A DNA stretch of 64,000 nucleotides from Acanthacorydalis orientalis (GCA_034766995.1 CM068325.1:8260116-8324115); one strand, 5' to 3'. Numbered from the stretch's first letter, positions 11,330 through 22,140 are shown. Notes: generated by a model not told the origin, from the sequence alone. A program made the numbers and translations.

Positions 11330-12095
11330 CATAGATAAAAAGCAGGCCGGTAAAGTAACAGGAAAATATGAGAATATAATTTAGTTTCGCTGACTTAAAT
11401 AGATGGCGCTAGTTGTTCGATTTGTAAGTCATTTTGTGTATCTTTCTACTATTGGCGGAGAACATGAACAAATATAAATGGCTCTGATTGGTCGATCAAG
11501 AATTGGATTCTTGCAAAACAACGTTTGAAACTTCATCTGTTTCATATTGTTTATTATCGCTGTTTGGTCGCTCCGTAAAAATGAATTTTGCTCGGCGTTG
11601 TTGTTATATTTTTGATGTCCGTAGGGATAAATTATTTTATTGTCCGAGGACGAAAAGCAGGTGAGTTATATTTTAATTTTGTTAACATTCATTGTTAATA
11701 GTTATTTATATGTGCAATAGTTAATTATACTTGTATCGTACAGCACGACTATGACTTCAAGCGATGGGAATCGGTGAAGAACATGCCGATGCAGAATCTA
11801 AAATGATGAGTTTGTGCAAACGTCTTTTAGAAACAAGCGACTTTACCAATTCCCTACGAAGCCGCTTAAATAGATCAGCCGTCCCCCCTCTTTGTGCTCG
11901 GTGAGACAGGCATAAAATGTTTTTTATTCGTTAACGTAATCTACATCTGTTAAAAATAAATAAAGTGCTTTATTAGATACGGTTTTGAAAAATAACAATT
12001 TTTCAAAATCACGCTATCAAACATTTGTATAATAAGTGCTGTTTAAATTTTAGCCACCGTCTGCAGTGTTTCGATCGACCGGCACGATGGAAACA
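11330..12095 (+). pseudogene. P-element-like transposase remnant B, 5' part
   Basis: It starts at a CATAGATAAAA motif (11,330), mirrored at the outer end of remnant C. Exon 1 (ATG at 11,580) gives MNFARRCCYIFDV, RRDKLFYCPRTKS, which I read as the start of a THAP-type zinc-binding domain; its second Cys pair is intact only in copy C (CCYIC). A GTGAGT donor follows at about 11,660. Exon 2 follows the CGTACAG acceptor (about 11,744) and begins HDYDFKRWESVKNMP. Later exons have TTTTAG at about 12,053 and run to GGAAACA at 12,095, where the R2-like fragment begins. The gene resumes at 22,141. Stops are present in exon 2. Confidence 0.6.
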
Positions 12096-14270
12096 TGGAA
12101 TCGGCGCGTACCATTAAGTGGCACGACGTCGAGCCGAGCGCGGTGGATAAAATGGTACTCGCAGAACCGCGTGTACTTTCCTTTCAGCAGAAAGTGGTTG
12201 GAGATCGATGTCTTTCCGGTTGTCTCGATCACCTTGCCTTGGTCGCGAAGGCCGACGAGGCGACGATGGTGGTATGCTCGGACGGCCGCTCTCAACGAAC
12301 GAAGTGCAAAGGCCCGCGACGCCTTCGGAACCACCACACGATCCGGCACCTGTCCAGGGTGGCCGATGACGACCGACATGTCCTCTGTGACGTCGGACCA
12401 CCGGAAGCTTACATCCAGCTTGGCTCTGAGGCCGCGGCAGGCGCTTCGAGCCTGGGTCCATAGGCTCGAAACATCCCCACCGTCACGCCCCAGAGCACCC
12501 TCCAGTGACCCGCTCAGGTACGCCGCCAGCATAAAGTTGTCGGGCTCGCCTCCAATCTTCTGCCCCGCTGCACGCCGAAGACCGGCCCAAGCCACCATCC
12601 TGACCACTTCGTCTGGGCAGGACAGTAGACAGAAAGCGTGCACCACCCGGCTCACGTCCGCGGAGTCGCCGAGTTGGAGCAAGTTAGCATCCCCCTGGTA
12701 TGATGTTATATACAGAATATCCGCGGAGGTCCTCTGCAGTAGGTTCATCCATTTCTTCGCCTTGCTTCTAATTATCTTATCAAGCTCCGTGAGGGGACCC
12801 TTTCGGATATTGCACCCACGGAGCGCGAAGTCAAGACAGGAGAGGATGAACATGTTGAGGGCCTCTAGTTTTTGCCAGGGGGCCAGGAGGGAGTGGTGTA
12901 ACCGCATAACGTCCCCCCTAATGTTATTGATAGTTTGTAGGGGGGTCTGGGTTACGCGGAACCCAGTGGGTACACCTAGATGTTCATAGTGTTCTCCCTC
13001 CTGCAGAGCTTCCAACCGGTCTCCCAGGAGCGTGAAGCGGGTGTCGCACGCTTTCCTCTTGCGCCGGCAATCGACGTGAAGCGAGGCGCATTTGGAGGCG
13101 TTGAACTTGATACCCATCCAGCCGGCGGATGCGCCTACCTCGTCCAGCAAAGATTGCATGGACGAGGGGTCCTTGGCGAGGAGCACCACGTTGTCGGCGT
13201 ACGCCAGGATCGAGAAGTGATGATCGAATGGTTAGTAACCGTGCGACCCGGACATACTGAGGGCCGCCCTCACCAGTGGCTCGATGGCCAAGTTGAATAG
13301 CATTGGGGAGAGTGGGCAGGCTTGCTTTACCCCGGCACGGATCGGAATCGGCTGGATCTCCCCAGTCGATGTCTGAACCGTGATAAAAGCCCGGGACTAA
13401 AGTTCGGCAACCACACCCTGTAGCTTCCTGGGCAAATTCAACAGGGAAAGCACCCGCCGTATGTGGCCGTGAGGAACAGACCCGAACGCGTTGGCAAAGT
13501 CGAGCCATGCCAACACGATCTGTCTGCCCTCATGACGTGCGTCAACAAGGGCGCTCTGGACCACGAAGTTGTGTTCGTAACACCCCTCGTGCTCCAGGAA
13601 CCCTTTCTGCACTGGCGAAATGTTCCCCGTTGTCTTCGCCCACGAAGTCACCCTGTCAGCCAGGACCCCAGCATACAACTTAGACATCACGCCACCGAGC
13701 GTGAGCGGCCTCCAGTTGTCCAGATCCTCTCGGCCACCCTTTTTGTGCACGAGCACCGTCCGGGCGTCGGCCCACGCCAGTGGGGTCCGCTCCTCGTGAA
13801 AGCAGCGATTGAAAATATATGTGAGTACAACGCACCCAGGGTCGAGACGTTTCCAGAAAGAATATTTAATTCCGTCTCTTTCCGGGGCGGTGTCCTTCGT
13901 CCGGGCCAGCCTGCAAAGTATCGATTCCGCCGAGAATTCTTCAACGAAGGAATCCTCGGCCACGTCGCACTGCGGGCTGTTAAACGTCTGTCGAACGAGA
14001 TCGGGCATCTCCACCTCCTCCCGGTCCCGTTCGGCAAACATCCCACGGAAGTGTCCTCGACCACCGCCGTGGGCGCCTCGCAGTACGGCCTGCCGTTCTC
14101 TGAACGGAGAATCTGCAGCACCATTGCCTTTCGCTTGTTGACCCGGTACAGTTTTTGAATTTTCGCTGCCTCCACGGGGTCGAAGTTTGGAACCTCGTTT
14201 ACCGGTCGCCGACGCTCCCGACGAACAGGTCTTGCGTTCGGGAAGCGTCGGTGCCGTGGACCGACGATTT
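12096..14270 (-). pseudogene. R2-like non-LTR retrotransposon fragment
   Basis: Read on the minus strand from 14,270. The N-proximal block has KIQKLYRVNKRKAM. The RT block follows with GIKYSFWKRLDP, LVHKKGG, WRPLTL and LDFANAFGSVPHG. After frame breaks near 13,390 and 13,215 the palm motif reads LAYADNVVLLAKD (YADN rather than YADD). The thumb and C-terminal block (12,100-13,189) ends RFCEYHFIHRARLD, VVPLNGTRR, as in R2-clade RTs just before their CCHC and nuclease domains. Those domains and the 3' UTR are missing, cut at the junction with P-like exon sequence at 12,095. The 5' zinc fingers are also missing. It is not in 28S rDNA, so it is a displaced, dead fragment. Antisense frames here are shadows. 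Confidence 0.8.
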
Positions 14271-14271
14271 G

Positions 14272-14529
14272 TTTTGGTATATTTGGCCGCTTTCAGTTTG
14301 AATCAGTAGAGCCAGAGCCTAGTTCTCCGCGTTCAGCGTCTGCCAACGACTTTACGTGGGCAGATTGACGTTCGTAGTAAATACGGGAGATCGTATCATC
14401 GTTCAACTCATCTGCGAAAAAATCTTTTATCCTTAAGTAGAAGAAATAAAGTCGTTGGCAGACGCTGAACGCGGAGAAGCAGGCTCTGGCTCTACTGGTT
14501 TAAACTGAAAGCGGCCAAATATACCAAAA
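14272..14529. mobile_element. 258 bp foldback MITE with ~80 bp inverted arms
   Basis: The left arm (14,272-14,352) starts TTTTGGTATATTTGGCCGC and continues through CAGAGCC and CTCCGCGTTCAGCGTCTGCC. The right arm (14,448-14,529) is its inverse with a few differences. The ~95 bp loop is unique. It abuts the truncated 5' end of the R2-like fragment. No coding capacity and no obvious target duplication. Confidence 0.8.
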
Positions 14530-14599
14530 AAAATAATTCTTTACCACATTGTTCATCAAAACTTACAATTTAATGCTTTGATCTGATAGGGAAAGGGAG

Positions 14600-14830
14600 T
14601 TTTTTTTTTTTTTGGAGCCAGAGTTTAGGCGAGATCTTGCCTTGTGGTGTTAACGGATGAGAACCCTGGGCGTCTCTATAGTGCCGGGAGCCATAAAAGA
14701 CCCGAAAACCAGTATGTATCTTCAGATGTAACGAACGCCGTGAGTTGGGAACAATAAGAATTGTTATTCATCGCTTGTGGTCATGATCTGGGAAAAATGT
14801 CAAAAAACCTAGATGCCTTGATAAATAAGG
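14600..14830. repeat. Dispersed repeat, copy at 51,340-51,550
   Basis: Shares, in the same orientation with 51,340-51,550, the words GGAGCCAT, GACCCGA.AACCAGTAT and TGGTCATGATCTGGGAAAA followed by CAAAAAA.C.AGAT. On the minus strand it could be the 3' untranslated end of a LINE. No coding sequence. Confidence 0.5.
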
Positions 14831-15221
14831 AAAAGAATCAAATCAAATCGAATTTTATTAGTGTGATTCGAAAATACATTGAGTGGTGTACACGCAATGG
14901 GTTCGGAGAGCGGTCCGGGATCTTAGCCTGGTGGCTTTTTAGCCGGTTTTAAAGGGAAGTCAAAGGTTCGGTTCGGAGGTTGTTTGGATTATCGGAGTTT
15001 TGATGCCGGAAAAAAGTTTCAAGAAAAAGAAAGAAAAGAAAAATGATTTTATTGATATGAATAAAATACATCAATGCGTTGTACACAAGATGGGTGGGGT
15101 GTGAATCCGGTGTCTTAGCCGCAGCTTTTAACCCGGGAATAGTGGAGGACGGTGTTGGGTACTGAGATTCTTGGTGGATCTGAGGATTGGATGCCGGAAA
15201 AAAGTTTCAAAAAACCGGCGA
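14831..15221 (-). repeat. Two tandem LINE-type 3' tails
   Basis: Two related ~185 bp blocks (about 14,835-15,030 and 15,031-15,221) each run from a TTTTATT(A/G) word through TTG..TGGTGTACAC/TTGTACACAA, TCTTAGCC, GGCTTTT/AGCTTTT and end GATGCCGGAAAAAAGTTTCAA. On the minus strand this reads as a 3' UTR ending in an A-rich, AATAAAATC-like tail. The second block contains the target site used by the LINE at 15,222. Confidence 0.5.
15200..15221. repeat. 22 bp target-site duplication, left copy
   Basis: AAAAGTTTCAAAAAACCGGC plus two more bases (GA), identical to 21,086-21,107. The pair brackets the LINE body and gives its limits. Confidence 0.8.
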
Positions 15222-15755
15222 AAGGAGTGTACTTTTACTTACAAACTAGATCTTACAGACTAACATGCAACTTAACTAACTTAGTGCTAACAAACAAAAA
15301 CAGAGAACAGAATAAATGCAAAAAACATAATGACATAACAGAACATAATAACAAAACAAGACAGAACAAAAAATATAACAAAAAAATAACAAAATGCATG
15401 GTAGAACAGAGTAAAACAATCAAACGAGACTTAACAAAAACAAAAACCGAACAAAAAAACTACACTATGACTCGGCTAGAGACAGCCGAGGTCAGTTCGA
15501 CAGACCTCAGCGTGGAGCTGGGTCAAGCGTCATTTCGCGGCCGAAATTGTTTTCGCGCACTGTGCCACACAGGCGGAGGTGATCTGGCGGATCAAGTATA
15601 TCGCGCACAGTAAGTGTGTTCGCAAACACAGAACACAGGAATGTTTCTGGGTCGCGAAACGCGTGTGAACCATTTGCGTGGACGCACTACGAGGCCATGT
15701 CTTCGAGACGGACTTCTTGCGGAAGACGCTTCTTCCGCGCCGTCTTCGACAGGGT

Positions 15756-18407
15756 CTACCGCGCCTTCGGTAGAGGCTCGATGGTGCGCTTAACATACAC
15801 GCTGGTATGCTTGGCGCACCTCTTGATGTGGTTACGGTGTAGGTCGTCCACGTGGTCAGCAATGCGCTCGAGTTTGCACAGGCGGTGCAGCTCAGCGATG
15901 GGAGTGTCTGCTGGGGATCCAGTGATCTGCCGCAGGCAGTGATTCTGGAGGACTTGAAGTTTCCTCCAGGTGGTCTTGCAAACTGACAGCCATACCGGGG
16001 CAGCGTAAAGGAGGGTGGAGCGAATGCAGGCCTTATAGACGTGGATTTTGGCCGCAAGCGGGATGTTCACGGATCTCAGGATGCTGGATAACTGGAATTT
16101 TGCTGCTCTCGCCTTGGCCAGTCTGTCGTTGGCGGCGGCGGAGAAGGTGAGTTTGTGATCCAGGAGGAGGCCGAGGTAGCGTAGTCTGTTCGACGTGCGG
16201 ACGACCTCTCCCTGGAATTTGATGCCGAGAGGCGGAGCGTAGCCTGTTGAGAAGACTATCGCCTCGGTCTTGGAGCCGTTGACGCGGATCTTGTTTTTAT
16301 TGAAGTAGGCGCTCGTTTGGGCGAGAGCAGTCTCCATGCTACGCAGAGAGGTAGCCACGGAGTTTTTGAGGGAAGAGGTGAACAGGGCGGTGTCGTCAGC
16401 GTAGAAGGCCCTGTTAATGGAAGTTCGGAGCTTCGGGAAGTCATGGATATAGAATGTGAACAGGAGTGGGCCCAGGACACTGCCCTGGGGTACTCCTGCT
16501 GGAATCGGAATGAGGTCGGAACGAGACCCATCTGAGTCGACGTACAACTGACGCTGGTTCAGGTAGGAATGGATCGTTTTGACTAGGTAGGTCGGGACTA
16601 GTCGTTGGTCAAGCTTCCACACAAGGTGGTCAAGCCAGACCGAGTCGAAAGCTTTCTCGATGTCAAGCGAGACAAGCAGTGTGGGGCGTCTGCGTTTCAG
16701 GTCAACAGTTACATGTCTGGTGATCCTGGCAAGTTGGTGGGTTGTTGAGTGTTTTTTCCTAAACCCAAATTGTTCAGGAGGGATGATATTAAAGGCATCC
16801 AGGTAACTCTGGATGCGGGAGTGAATGGTGCGCTCGTAAAGTTTACTGAGGGCAGGTAGGAGGCTGATTGGCCGGTAGCTGGAGGGGTTGGATTTAGGCT
16901 TACCGGGCTTGGGGATGGGTATGACCTTGGCAGTCTTCCAGTGCTGCGGGAAGTGATTAAGGTCCATGGCGACGTTGAAGACGCGCACCAGGTACGAGAT
17001 GGCGAGGCGGGGAAGGTTCCTCACCATCTGATTTGCAATGCCGTCCTGGCCTGGCGACTTGCGATTTTTCAACGCTTTGATGAGCCCACTCAGCTCAGCG
17101 TTGGTCGTCGGCGTTGCACACGGCGACGGGGGCAGTGCAGCCAACTTGGCTACGGCAGCAGTGACTTTACGGTCATGGGAGGGATTCCCCAGGTGTTGGG
17201 ATATGGTGTGGGCATTGGCGAAGGCCCGGGCAATGGCCTCGGCTCTCCCGGCTTGTGTGGAAACAACACCCTGGTCGGTGATGAGTGCGGTGGGAGGGTC
17301 CCGATGGGTCCGCAGTCTCCTGACCAGAGGCCAGACAGTGTTGTTATTGTCCTGAAGGACCTTCAGGGCGTGCTGCTCCCATTGAGCGGAGCGATCGGCC
17401 TTAATGGCCTCGGAGATTAACTTGGAGAGCCGGTTCAATTCGGTCTTGTGGCGCGGATCCCGAGTGGCTTTCCATTGTTTCCTGGCGCGATATCGAGAAC
17501 TTATGAGGTCCTTGATTTCGCGCGAGGGCCGATATTGATTTGATGGTGGTCTACGCACCTTCGGGATGTGCAGGTCCGCCGCCTGCTTCATGGATTTCTC
17601 CAGAGTGCTGACGCAACTGTCGACATCGGCAGTGGTCAGCAGCTCTCCCGGAAGGCAGATCGACTGGTTGAGCGAGCTTTTGAAGCCCTTCCAGTCTGCC
17701 TGGCTGAAGTCGTACGTAGGTTTCAACCTAGTAGCCATTTTGCACATCCGGTCAATGGTGATGAGAACCGGGATGTGGTCGGAGCTCGGGCCTTCGACGG
17801 TTTGAAGGGTGAGGGGGTGATTTTCTAGGTTCCTTACGAGCGCAAGGTCGATGGTTGAGGGGTTTTGGTCCGGACGGTCGGGGTAGTGGGTGTGGTCCGG
17901 AGGGTAATGCAGGATCAATGGAGTCAGCGTCTCGTCCAGAAACTTGAATAGTTTGCGGCCATTGTCGTTAATGGAGAGACAGTTCCAGGAGAGGTGGGTA
18001 GCATTGAAGTCACCTACAATGCACGTGGGGGTGTCCTGGGAGGCAAGTATGTCCAGGTGGTGGGTGTCAAGTTTGGTAACGTACAGTCCGGTTATTTTGA
18101 GTCGGGGTCTGCCGTCTATCTGGACATTGATATGTTCGGTAGAGATGTCCGAGTCAGGGAATCGTACGTGCGGGATGTCGCGTTTGACTAGCATGACTAG
18201 TCCTCCGCCCCGCGTGGGTCGGTCACGTCGGTGTACGTGGTAGTTCGGTATGCGTAGGGCATACCTAGCGGAGAGGTTGGTTTCTGTAATGACGGCAACG
18301 TCGGCGTCATGGAAGGAGAGGAGTTGTAGCAGGTCGGGCTTCTTGTTAAGAATGCCCCCCTGGATGTTGAAATTAATTATTTTTAGTTGGGGGGTGAAGG
18401 TGGCGGC
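15756..18407 (-). CDS. LINE ORF2: endonuclease and reverse transcriptase
   Basis: Makes the nick and the cDNA of target-primed reverse transcription. In order: APE-type endonuclease starting immediately after the ORF1 stop (LKIINFNIQGG, then ITETN, VGDFNATHLSWN, DLALV, SSDHIPVLITI); RT with SPGQDGI, SYRPISLLPALSKLYER, FGFRKKHSTTHQLA, LDIEKAFDSVW, GVPQGSVLGPLLF, FYADDTALF and LRYLGLLLD; and a C-terminal region with YAAPVW and LQVLQNHCLRQITG typical of the Jockey clade. The first ATG in frame is at 18,194, well inside the endonuclease, so translation must begin another way (see findings). About 883 residues counted from the stop; all catalytic motifs seen look intact. Confidence 0.9.
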   Translation of the reverse strand, partial: AATFTPQLKIINFNIQGGILNKKPDLLQLLSFHDADVAVITETNLSARYALRIPNYHVHRRDRPTRGGGLVMLVKRDIPHVRFPDSDISTEHINVQIDGRPRLKITGLYVTKLDTHHLDILASQDTPTCIVGDFNATHLSWNCLSINDNGRKLFKFLDETLTPLILHYPPDHTHYPDRPDQNPSTIDLALVRNLENHPLTLQTVEGPSSDHIPVLITIDRMCKMATRLKPTYDFSQADWKGFKSSLNQSICLPGELLTTADVDSCVSTLEKSMKQAADLHIPKVRRPPSNQYRPSREIKDLISSRYRARKQWKATRDPRHKTELNRLSKLISEAIKADRSAQWEQHALKVLQDNNNTVWPLVRRLRTHRDPPTALITDQGVVSTQAGRAEAIARAFANAHTISQHLGNPSHDRKVTAAVAKLAALPPSPCATPTTNAELSGLIKALKNRKSPGQDGIANQMVRNLPRLAISYLVRVFNVAMDLNHFPQHWKTAKVIPIPKPGKPKSNPSSYRPISLLPALSKLYERTIHSRIQSYLDAFNIIPPEQFGFRKKHSTTHQLARITRHVTVDLKRRRPTLLVSLDIEKAFDSVWLDHLVWKLDQRLVPTYLVKTIHSYLNQRQLYVDSDGSRSDLIPIPAGVPQGSVLGPLLFTFYIHDFPKLRTSINRAFYADDTALFTSSLKNSVATSLRSMETALAQTSAYFNKNKIRVNGSKTEAIVFSTGYAPPLGIKFQGEVVRTSNRLRYLGLLLDHKLTFSAAANDRLAKARAAKFQLSSILRSVNIPLAAKIHVYKACIRSTLLYAAPVWLSVCKTTWRKLQVLQNHCLRQITGSPADTPIAELHRLCKLERIADHVDDLHRNHIKRCAKHTSVYVKRTIEPLPKAR

Positions 18408-20363
18408 TTAAGGGAATAGCATCTGGAATTCGTTGAGAGCGTTAATTCTCTCGAACGGTCCAGTTGCTACTAGGAGCTTAGATGTGAGGGTTGTGAGAGC
18501 TTTGCCGAGGGATTTGAGGTCGACGAGTGACCCCAGAAGCCTCAGCTGAGTGATGCAGAGATCGAGGTCTGAGGTGATCTCTTGCATAGAGGAAGCGTCA
18601 GCGGCCGCAGAAGGGTTGCGGCCCAGAGGGGGTGCTGCGGGCGGTGCCCGAGTGGGGAAGGAAATTTGGGTGGGGGTCAGTACCTGCTGTGCTGACGGCA
18701 CTGTTGAGGTGTTGGGCGCCGAGGAGCTGCTCGGAAGTGGCTGCCTCTGGACTCCGGTTCTGGCTCCCATCGCTGGGAACTGCTGCAAGCATTGCAGTGC
18801 TGGTGCTGGCGGTGACGGTCCGGTTGGTGTCGGTGTAATAGCTGGATTTCCAGCAGTGGTGCCAGGCGGGAGCCTGACCCAGGCACTGGTGGTGGGAGGT
18901 GGCGCCGGGACGAGACGCCTCGGTTGCTGAGCTGCGTTGTCGGCCTTGCCGTTTTTGGCGGCATACTCCGCGTACACCGGGCAGAGTCGGTGGTTAGCAG
19001 TATGCGGCCCACCGCAGTTTGCGCATGTGGCCGGTGTGTCACGTGGTTTTACGCACGTGGCCGTTGCGTGATTCCCGGCGCATTTCACGCACCGGGGTTG
19101 AACATAGCAGTTGGTGCCAGTGTGTCCAAAGCGTTGGCAGCGACGGCACTGAGTGACGCCAGTGCCCTTGTATTTCCTCCAGTAGACCCTATAATTAAAT
19201 AGGTAGGAGGTCGCCATGATGGTGCTCACGGAGGTGCCGTTGGCAAAATCGATTTTATAGAGCGGCTGCCAAGGGTTGGCTCCGCTCATTTTATAGACCC
19301 GCTGGGCCGTGAGGTTGGCTGCTGCCAACGCTTGTATGAGCCTGTCCGGGTGAACATCCGGCAGGCCCCTGGCAACGAACACCACCGGTTTTTTATCCTG
19401 CGGTGTAAAGGAATAAAATTGGGCTCTGCCTGAGCCAGCTAAGTTTTCTCTGACGGCCTCGTAGTCCGCCAGGTTGCTGCACGTGATCTTCAGACCTCGC
19501 CGCAGCGTTTTGTACTGGACACGCTCGGTTGTAATTTCCGCAACGTGGTCACCGAATTCGAGGGAATCCCTAGGCTTGTCCCTCAGCATGATGGGCGGAG
19601 GGCGCCTAGGTTTCCGCTGGGTTGCGGGGGGTGCATCGGCAGCTGGGGCTGCGGATGTGGTGGCGGCGCCGGTGACGCCGCTATCTTCTTTCTCAGACGA
19701 GACCGTACTCGCTGAGGGGATCTCCGGCTGTGGGCCAGGTGCAAACAGGGCGGTAAACCTGTTTGTGGAGAAGAACGCCGAGGTACCGTCGACGTTAGCG
19801 ACTGCCGCCTGAGGAGAGGCGGGTCGGCTGGAGCCGGTGGAGGCCGGCGAGGTGCGCCCGCTCTTTTTACGCTTCACCAGCGTGTACTCGGCGCTGATGT
19901 CGTCAAGCTCGCTGTGAGGGCGAGATTCTTCGAGTCCCGGCGAGGCCGGGGCAGTGGATGCGGCAGGTGCCGGGACAGCGGGTGCGGCGGAGGCCTGGGC
20001 GACGGGGGACGTCGATGTGGTGGGTCCGGCAACAGTGCCGGGCGTGCTGACGGCTGCAGACGTTGCGGCCTTGCGGGTGGCCTTGGTGGCCGTTTTGGCA
20101 GGCGGCGCCATTGGACGTGGTGGACTCGCGGAGGGGACGTTTACGATCACCGTGGTGCTTTTGCCTTTTAGGATGACCGGCTGGCCATCCTTGAGGATCT
20201 TCCTGAATCTGGTTTTTCTCAGTACCGCCACATTAGGAGGAGAGGCGGTTGAGGGAGAGGGGTCTCTCAGGACAGAGGAGGCCGAAACGGTCAGTGACCG
20301 TGGATCATGGGGACCGGGACGGAGCTGGGTGCTCACTGAGTGGGGGGTAGCAGATTCCGACAT
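18408..20363 (-). CDS. LINE ORF1: gag-like RNA-binding protein
   Basis: 651 residues. The N-terminal half is Ala/Pro/Ser/Thr-rich and low in complexity. A central domain (roughly residues 260-390) leads into three zinc knuckles: CRRCQRFGHTGTNC, CVKCAGNHATATC and CANCGGPHTANHRLC. This is the Jockey-type arrangement, which binds element RNA and forms the RNP. The C-terminal tail is Pro-rich and then helical, ending FQMLFP and TAA. ATG at 20,363 is the first Met of the frame. The overlapping plus-strand frames arise from the GC-rich composition. Confidence 0.88.
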   Translation of the reverse strand: MSESATPHSVSTQLRPGPHDPRSLTVSASSVLRDPSPSTASPPNVAVLRKTRFRKILKDGQPVILKGKSTTVIVNVPSASPPRPMAPPAKTATKATRKAATSAAVSTPGTVAGPTTSTSPVAQASAAPAVPAPAASTAPASPGLEESRPHSELDDISAEYTLVKRKKSGRTSPASTGSSRPASPQAAVANVDGTSAFFSTNRFTALFAPGPQPEIPSASTVSSEKEDSGVTGAATTSAAPAADAPPATQRKPRRPPPIMLRDKPRDSLEFGDHVAEITTERVQYKTLRRGLKITCSNLADYEAVRENLAGSGRAQFYSFTPQDKKPVVFVARGLPDVHPDRLIQALAAANLTAQRVYKMSGANPWQPLYKIDFANGTSVSTIMATSYLFNYRVYWRKYKGTGVTQCRRCQRFGHTGTNCYVQPRCVKCAGNHATATCVKPRDTPATCANCGGPHTANHRLCPVYAEYAAKNGKADNAAQQPRRLVPAPPPTTSAWVRLPPGTTAGNPAITPTPTGPSPPAPALQCLQQFPAMGARTGVQRQPLPSSSSAPNTSTVPSAQQVLTPTQISFPTRAPPAAPPLGRNPSAAADASSMQEITSDLDLCITQLRLLGSLVDLKSLGKALTTLTSKLLVATGPFERINALNEFQMLFP

Positions 20364-21085
20364 AAGTTTACGCGGAAGGGGAAAGGGGAATTGACATTTC
20401 TGCCAGCAGAGGTATCACATACGTAGAGCGGAGATGGGAAGCCGTTGGCGCGGCCAGAAGCGAGTCAGACACTGGTTTGCAAAGTCAAGGCACCAAAGAG
20501 CAAGGCAGCCGGCACACCGAACAAAGCCAGATGCAGCGGTGAAAGCAAAAAATAGTTTTGTTTACAGTGGTGGTGGTGGTGGTGAGCTGCTGCTGCACAC
20601 GACACTGACACTGATTTTAGAATGACACAGAGTTTACTGATTTTAAAATGTATTCAAAATTTCAGAAAGTTTCAAAAAACTTCAAAAAATTTCGAAGTTT
20701 CAAAATTTCGAAAATTTAAGAGAATTTAAAATTAAAATTAAAAATTAAGATTTAAAATTGAAAAAAAAATAAAATTAAAGATATATAAGACAAAAAATTA
20801 AAAGAAAATGAAATAGAAATAAAATTACAAATTAAGCTCTTTAAAACTTTTGAAATTGAAAGACCCGGGAAAAACCGACACCGGGTCACAGAGTTTTACT
20901 GAATTTAATAACACGACACGACACTGGATACTGCGCTGCACCGAGCACTGATCACTGTATACTGTGCGACGCACTGTCTTGAAGTGATGGTGGTGGTGGT
21001 AACACAAGTATAACAACGCTCGAGCGGTGGTGGGAGCTGCTGCTCCGTCTGACGTCTTCTTCGGTCGGCTGTTCGCTTCGGAATG

Positions 21086-21107
21086 AAAAGTTTCAAAAAA
21101 CCGGCGA
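21086..21107. repeat. 22 bp target-site duplication, right copy
   Basis: Identical to 15,200-15,221; lies at the 5' end of the minus-strand LINE. Confidence 0.8.
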
Positions 21108-22140
21108 GTATATAAGGAAAAGGATTTTCAATCGTTTTTCACACGGAACAACGTGCGGTTTTACTGCGGAAGGATCTCGCAGTCGTACGATACGATTAAT
21201 TTCGTATGGGGAGAAATAGTCCGGAACCGCGAGCTAGATGGTACCGCGAGCATGTTCAGTTCCGCACTGAACGTACAGCGGAGACACAAACAGAGAGTAC
21301 TCTACAGAATGAATATTTCGGAAGGGATCGGTTACAATCGGTTCCCACTCGCAACACCGAACTTACGACGAAAAACCGCATCTTAAAAAACTGAAAAACA
21401 AACGTGATTTAATTCGAAGCGGACTGAATATCTAATAAAGAATGATAAAAATCGAAAAGTATATGGGAAAAACGAAATTTAAGATTTCGAAAAAGCGCGT
21501 ATTTTTACATTCGATCGTCTATCGCTAAAATAATCATTCAATATCATCAAATGCAAACACATGTCATATAGGACGTGTTATATATTTTATTTTTAAATCC
21601 AAAATGTTTTTTTATATCTGTTAATGAATTGCAGGTGTATATATTAACTGAACTAATTCATTAACATGAAAACAATTTATTAAATATTTAGCATCTACAT
21701 AACCGAGAACAGATCGACTGAATATCACACACTAATGCCAAACATCTCTGCACGACAGTGTATCTTAGTTTTATCTTTTCAAGATAACCATCTAACCAAC
21801 CCTAACAACATACTTTATCTATGCTAGCAACTAGGTAAAAAGTAACATGAGTGTTAGAATTGCCTTTTGGGATTTACGAGGATGAATAATAATTAACATT
21901 TAATATATTACAACAATATTTATTCATATACTAATAATACATTCATTTTATATTCTTGCGTTACCACATGCGTACACTACAATAATCAGTCGACAACTGC
22001 GTGGCTATTCGTATACAAAGACACCCCAGCATAGATAAAGTGTCTATCTTGTATACAATAATATTGTATAAATAATCAGTATATAATAACAGTATGCTAA
22101 GTGCAAATGTACCCAATACTCAACAGTTCTAAATCTAATA
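21108..22140. other. Unassigned AT-rich sequence between LINE and P-like exons
   Basis: Short frames at 21,153-21,394 have no recognisable domain. An inverted pair, CTTTATCTATGCTAGC near 21,820 and CAGCATAGATAAAG near 22,027, encloses ~220 bp and may be a small MITE using the same CATAGATAAA end motif as the P-like copies. Otherwise I see nothing. Confidence 0.35.

Larger units (their letters stand above)
15222..21085 (-). mobile_element. Nearly complete Jockey-type LINE, ~5.9 kb
   Basis: Bounded by identical 22 bp direct repeats. On the minus strand: ~720 bp 5' UTR (21,085-20,364) with two related blocks containing the TGGTGG repeat, GAGCTGCTGCT and CAGAGTTTACTGA words; ORF1 (20,363-18,408); ORF2 (18,407-15,756) in the same frame directly after the ORF1 stop; then a ~530 bp 3' UTR. 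Both ORFs are free of internal stops, which indicates recent insertion. There is no long poly-A at the 3' end. It sits in the gap between the two halves of P-like remnant B. Confidence 0.85.

Noticed and set aside
12066..12989. Long plus-strand open frames over the R2-like fragment (also at 13,463-14,158)
   Set aside because: They are antisense to clear RT motifs on the minus strand and show no domain of their own; GC-rich shadow frames.
15222..15755. A poly-A tail at the LINE 3' end
   Set aside because: On the minus strand the 3' UTR is T-rich and there is no terminal A run; the 22-bp duplications define the end better.
16941..20171. Plus-strand frames across the LINE ORFs
   Set aside because: Antisense to intact ORF1 and ORF2; glycine/arginine-rich composition is the complement of the coding strand.
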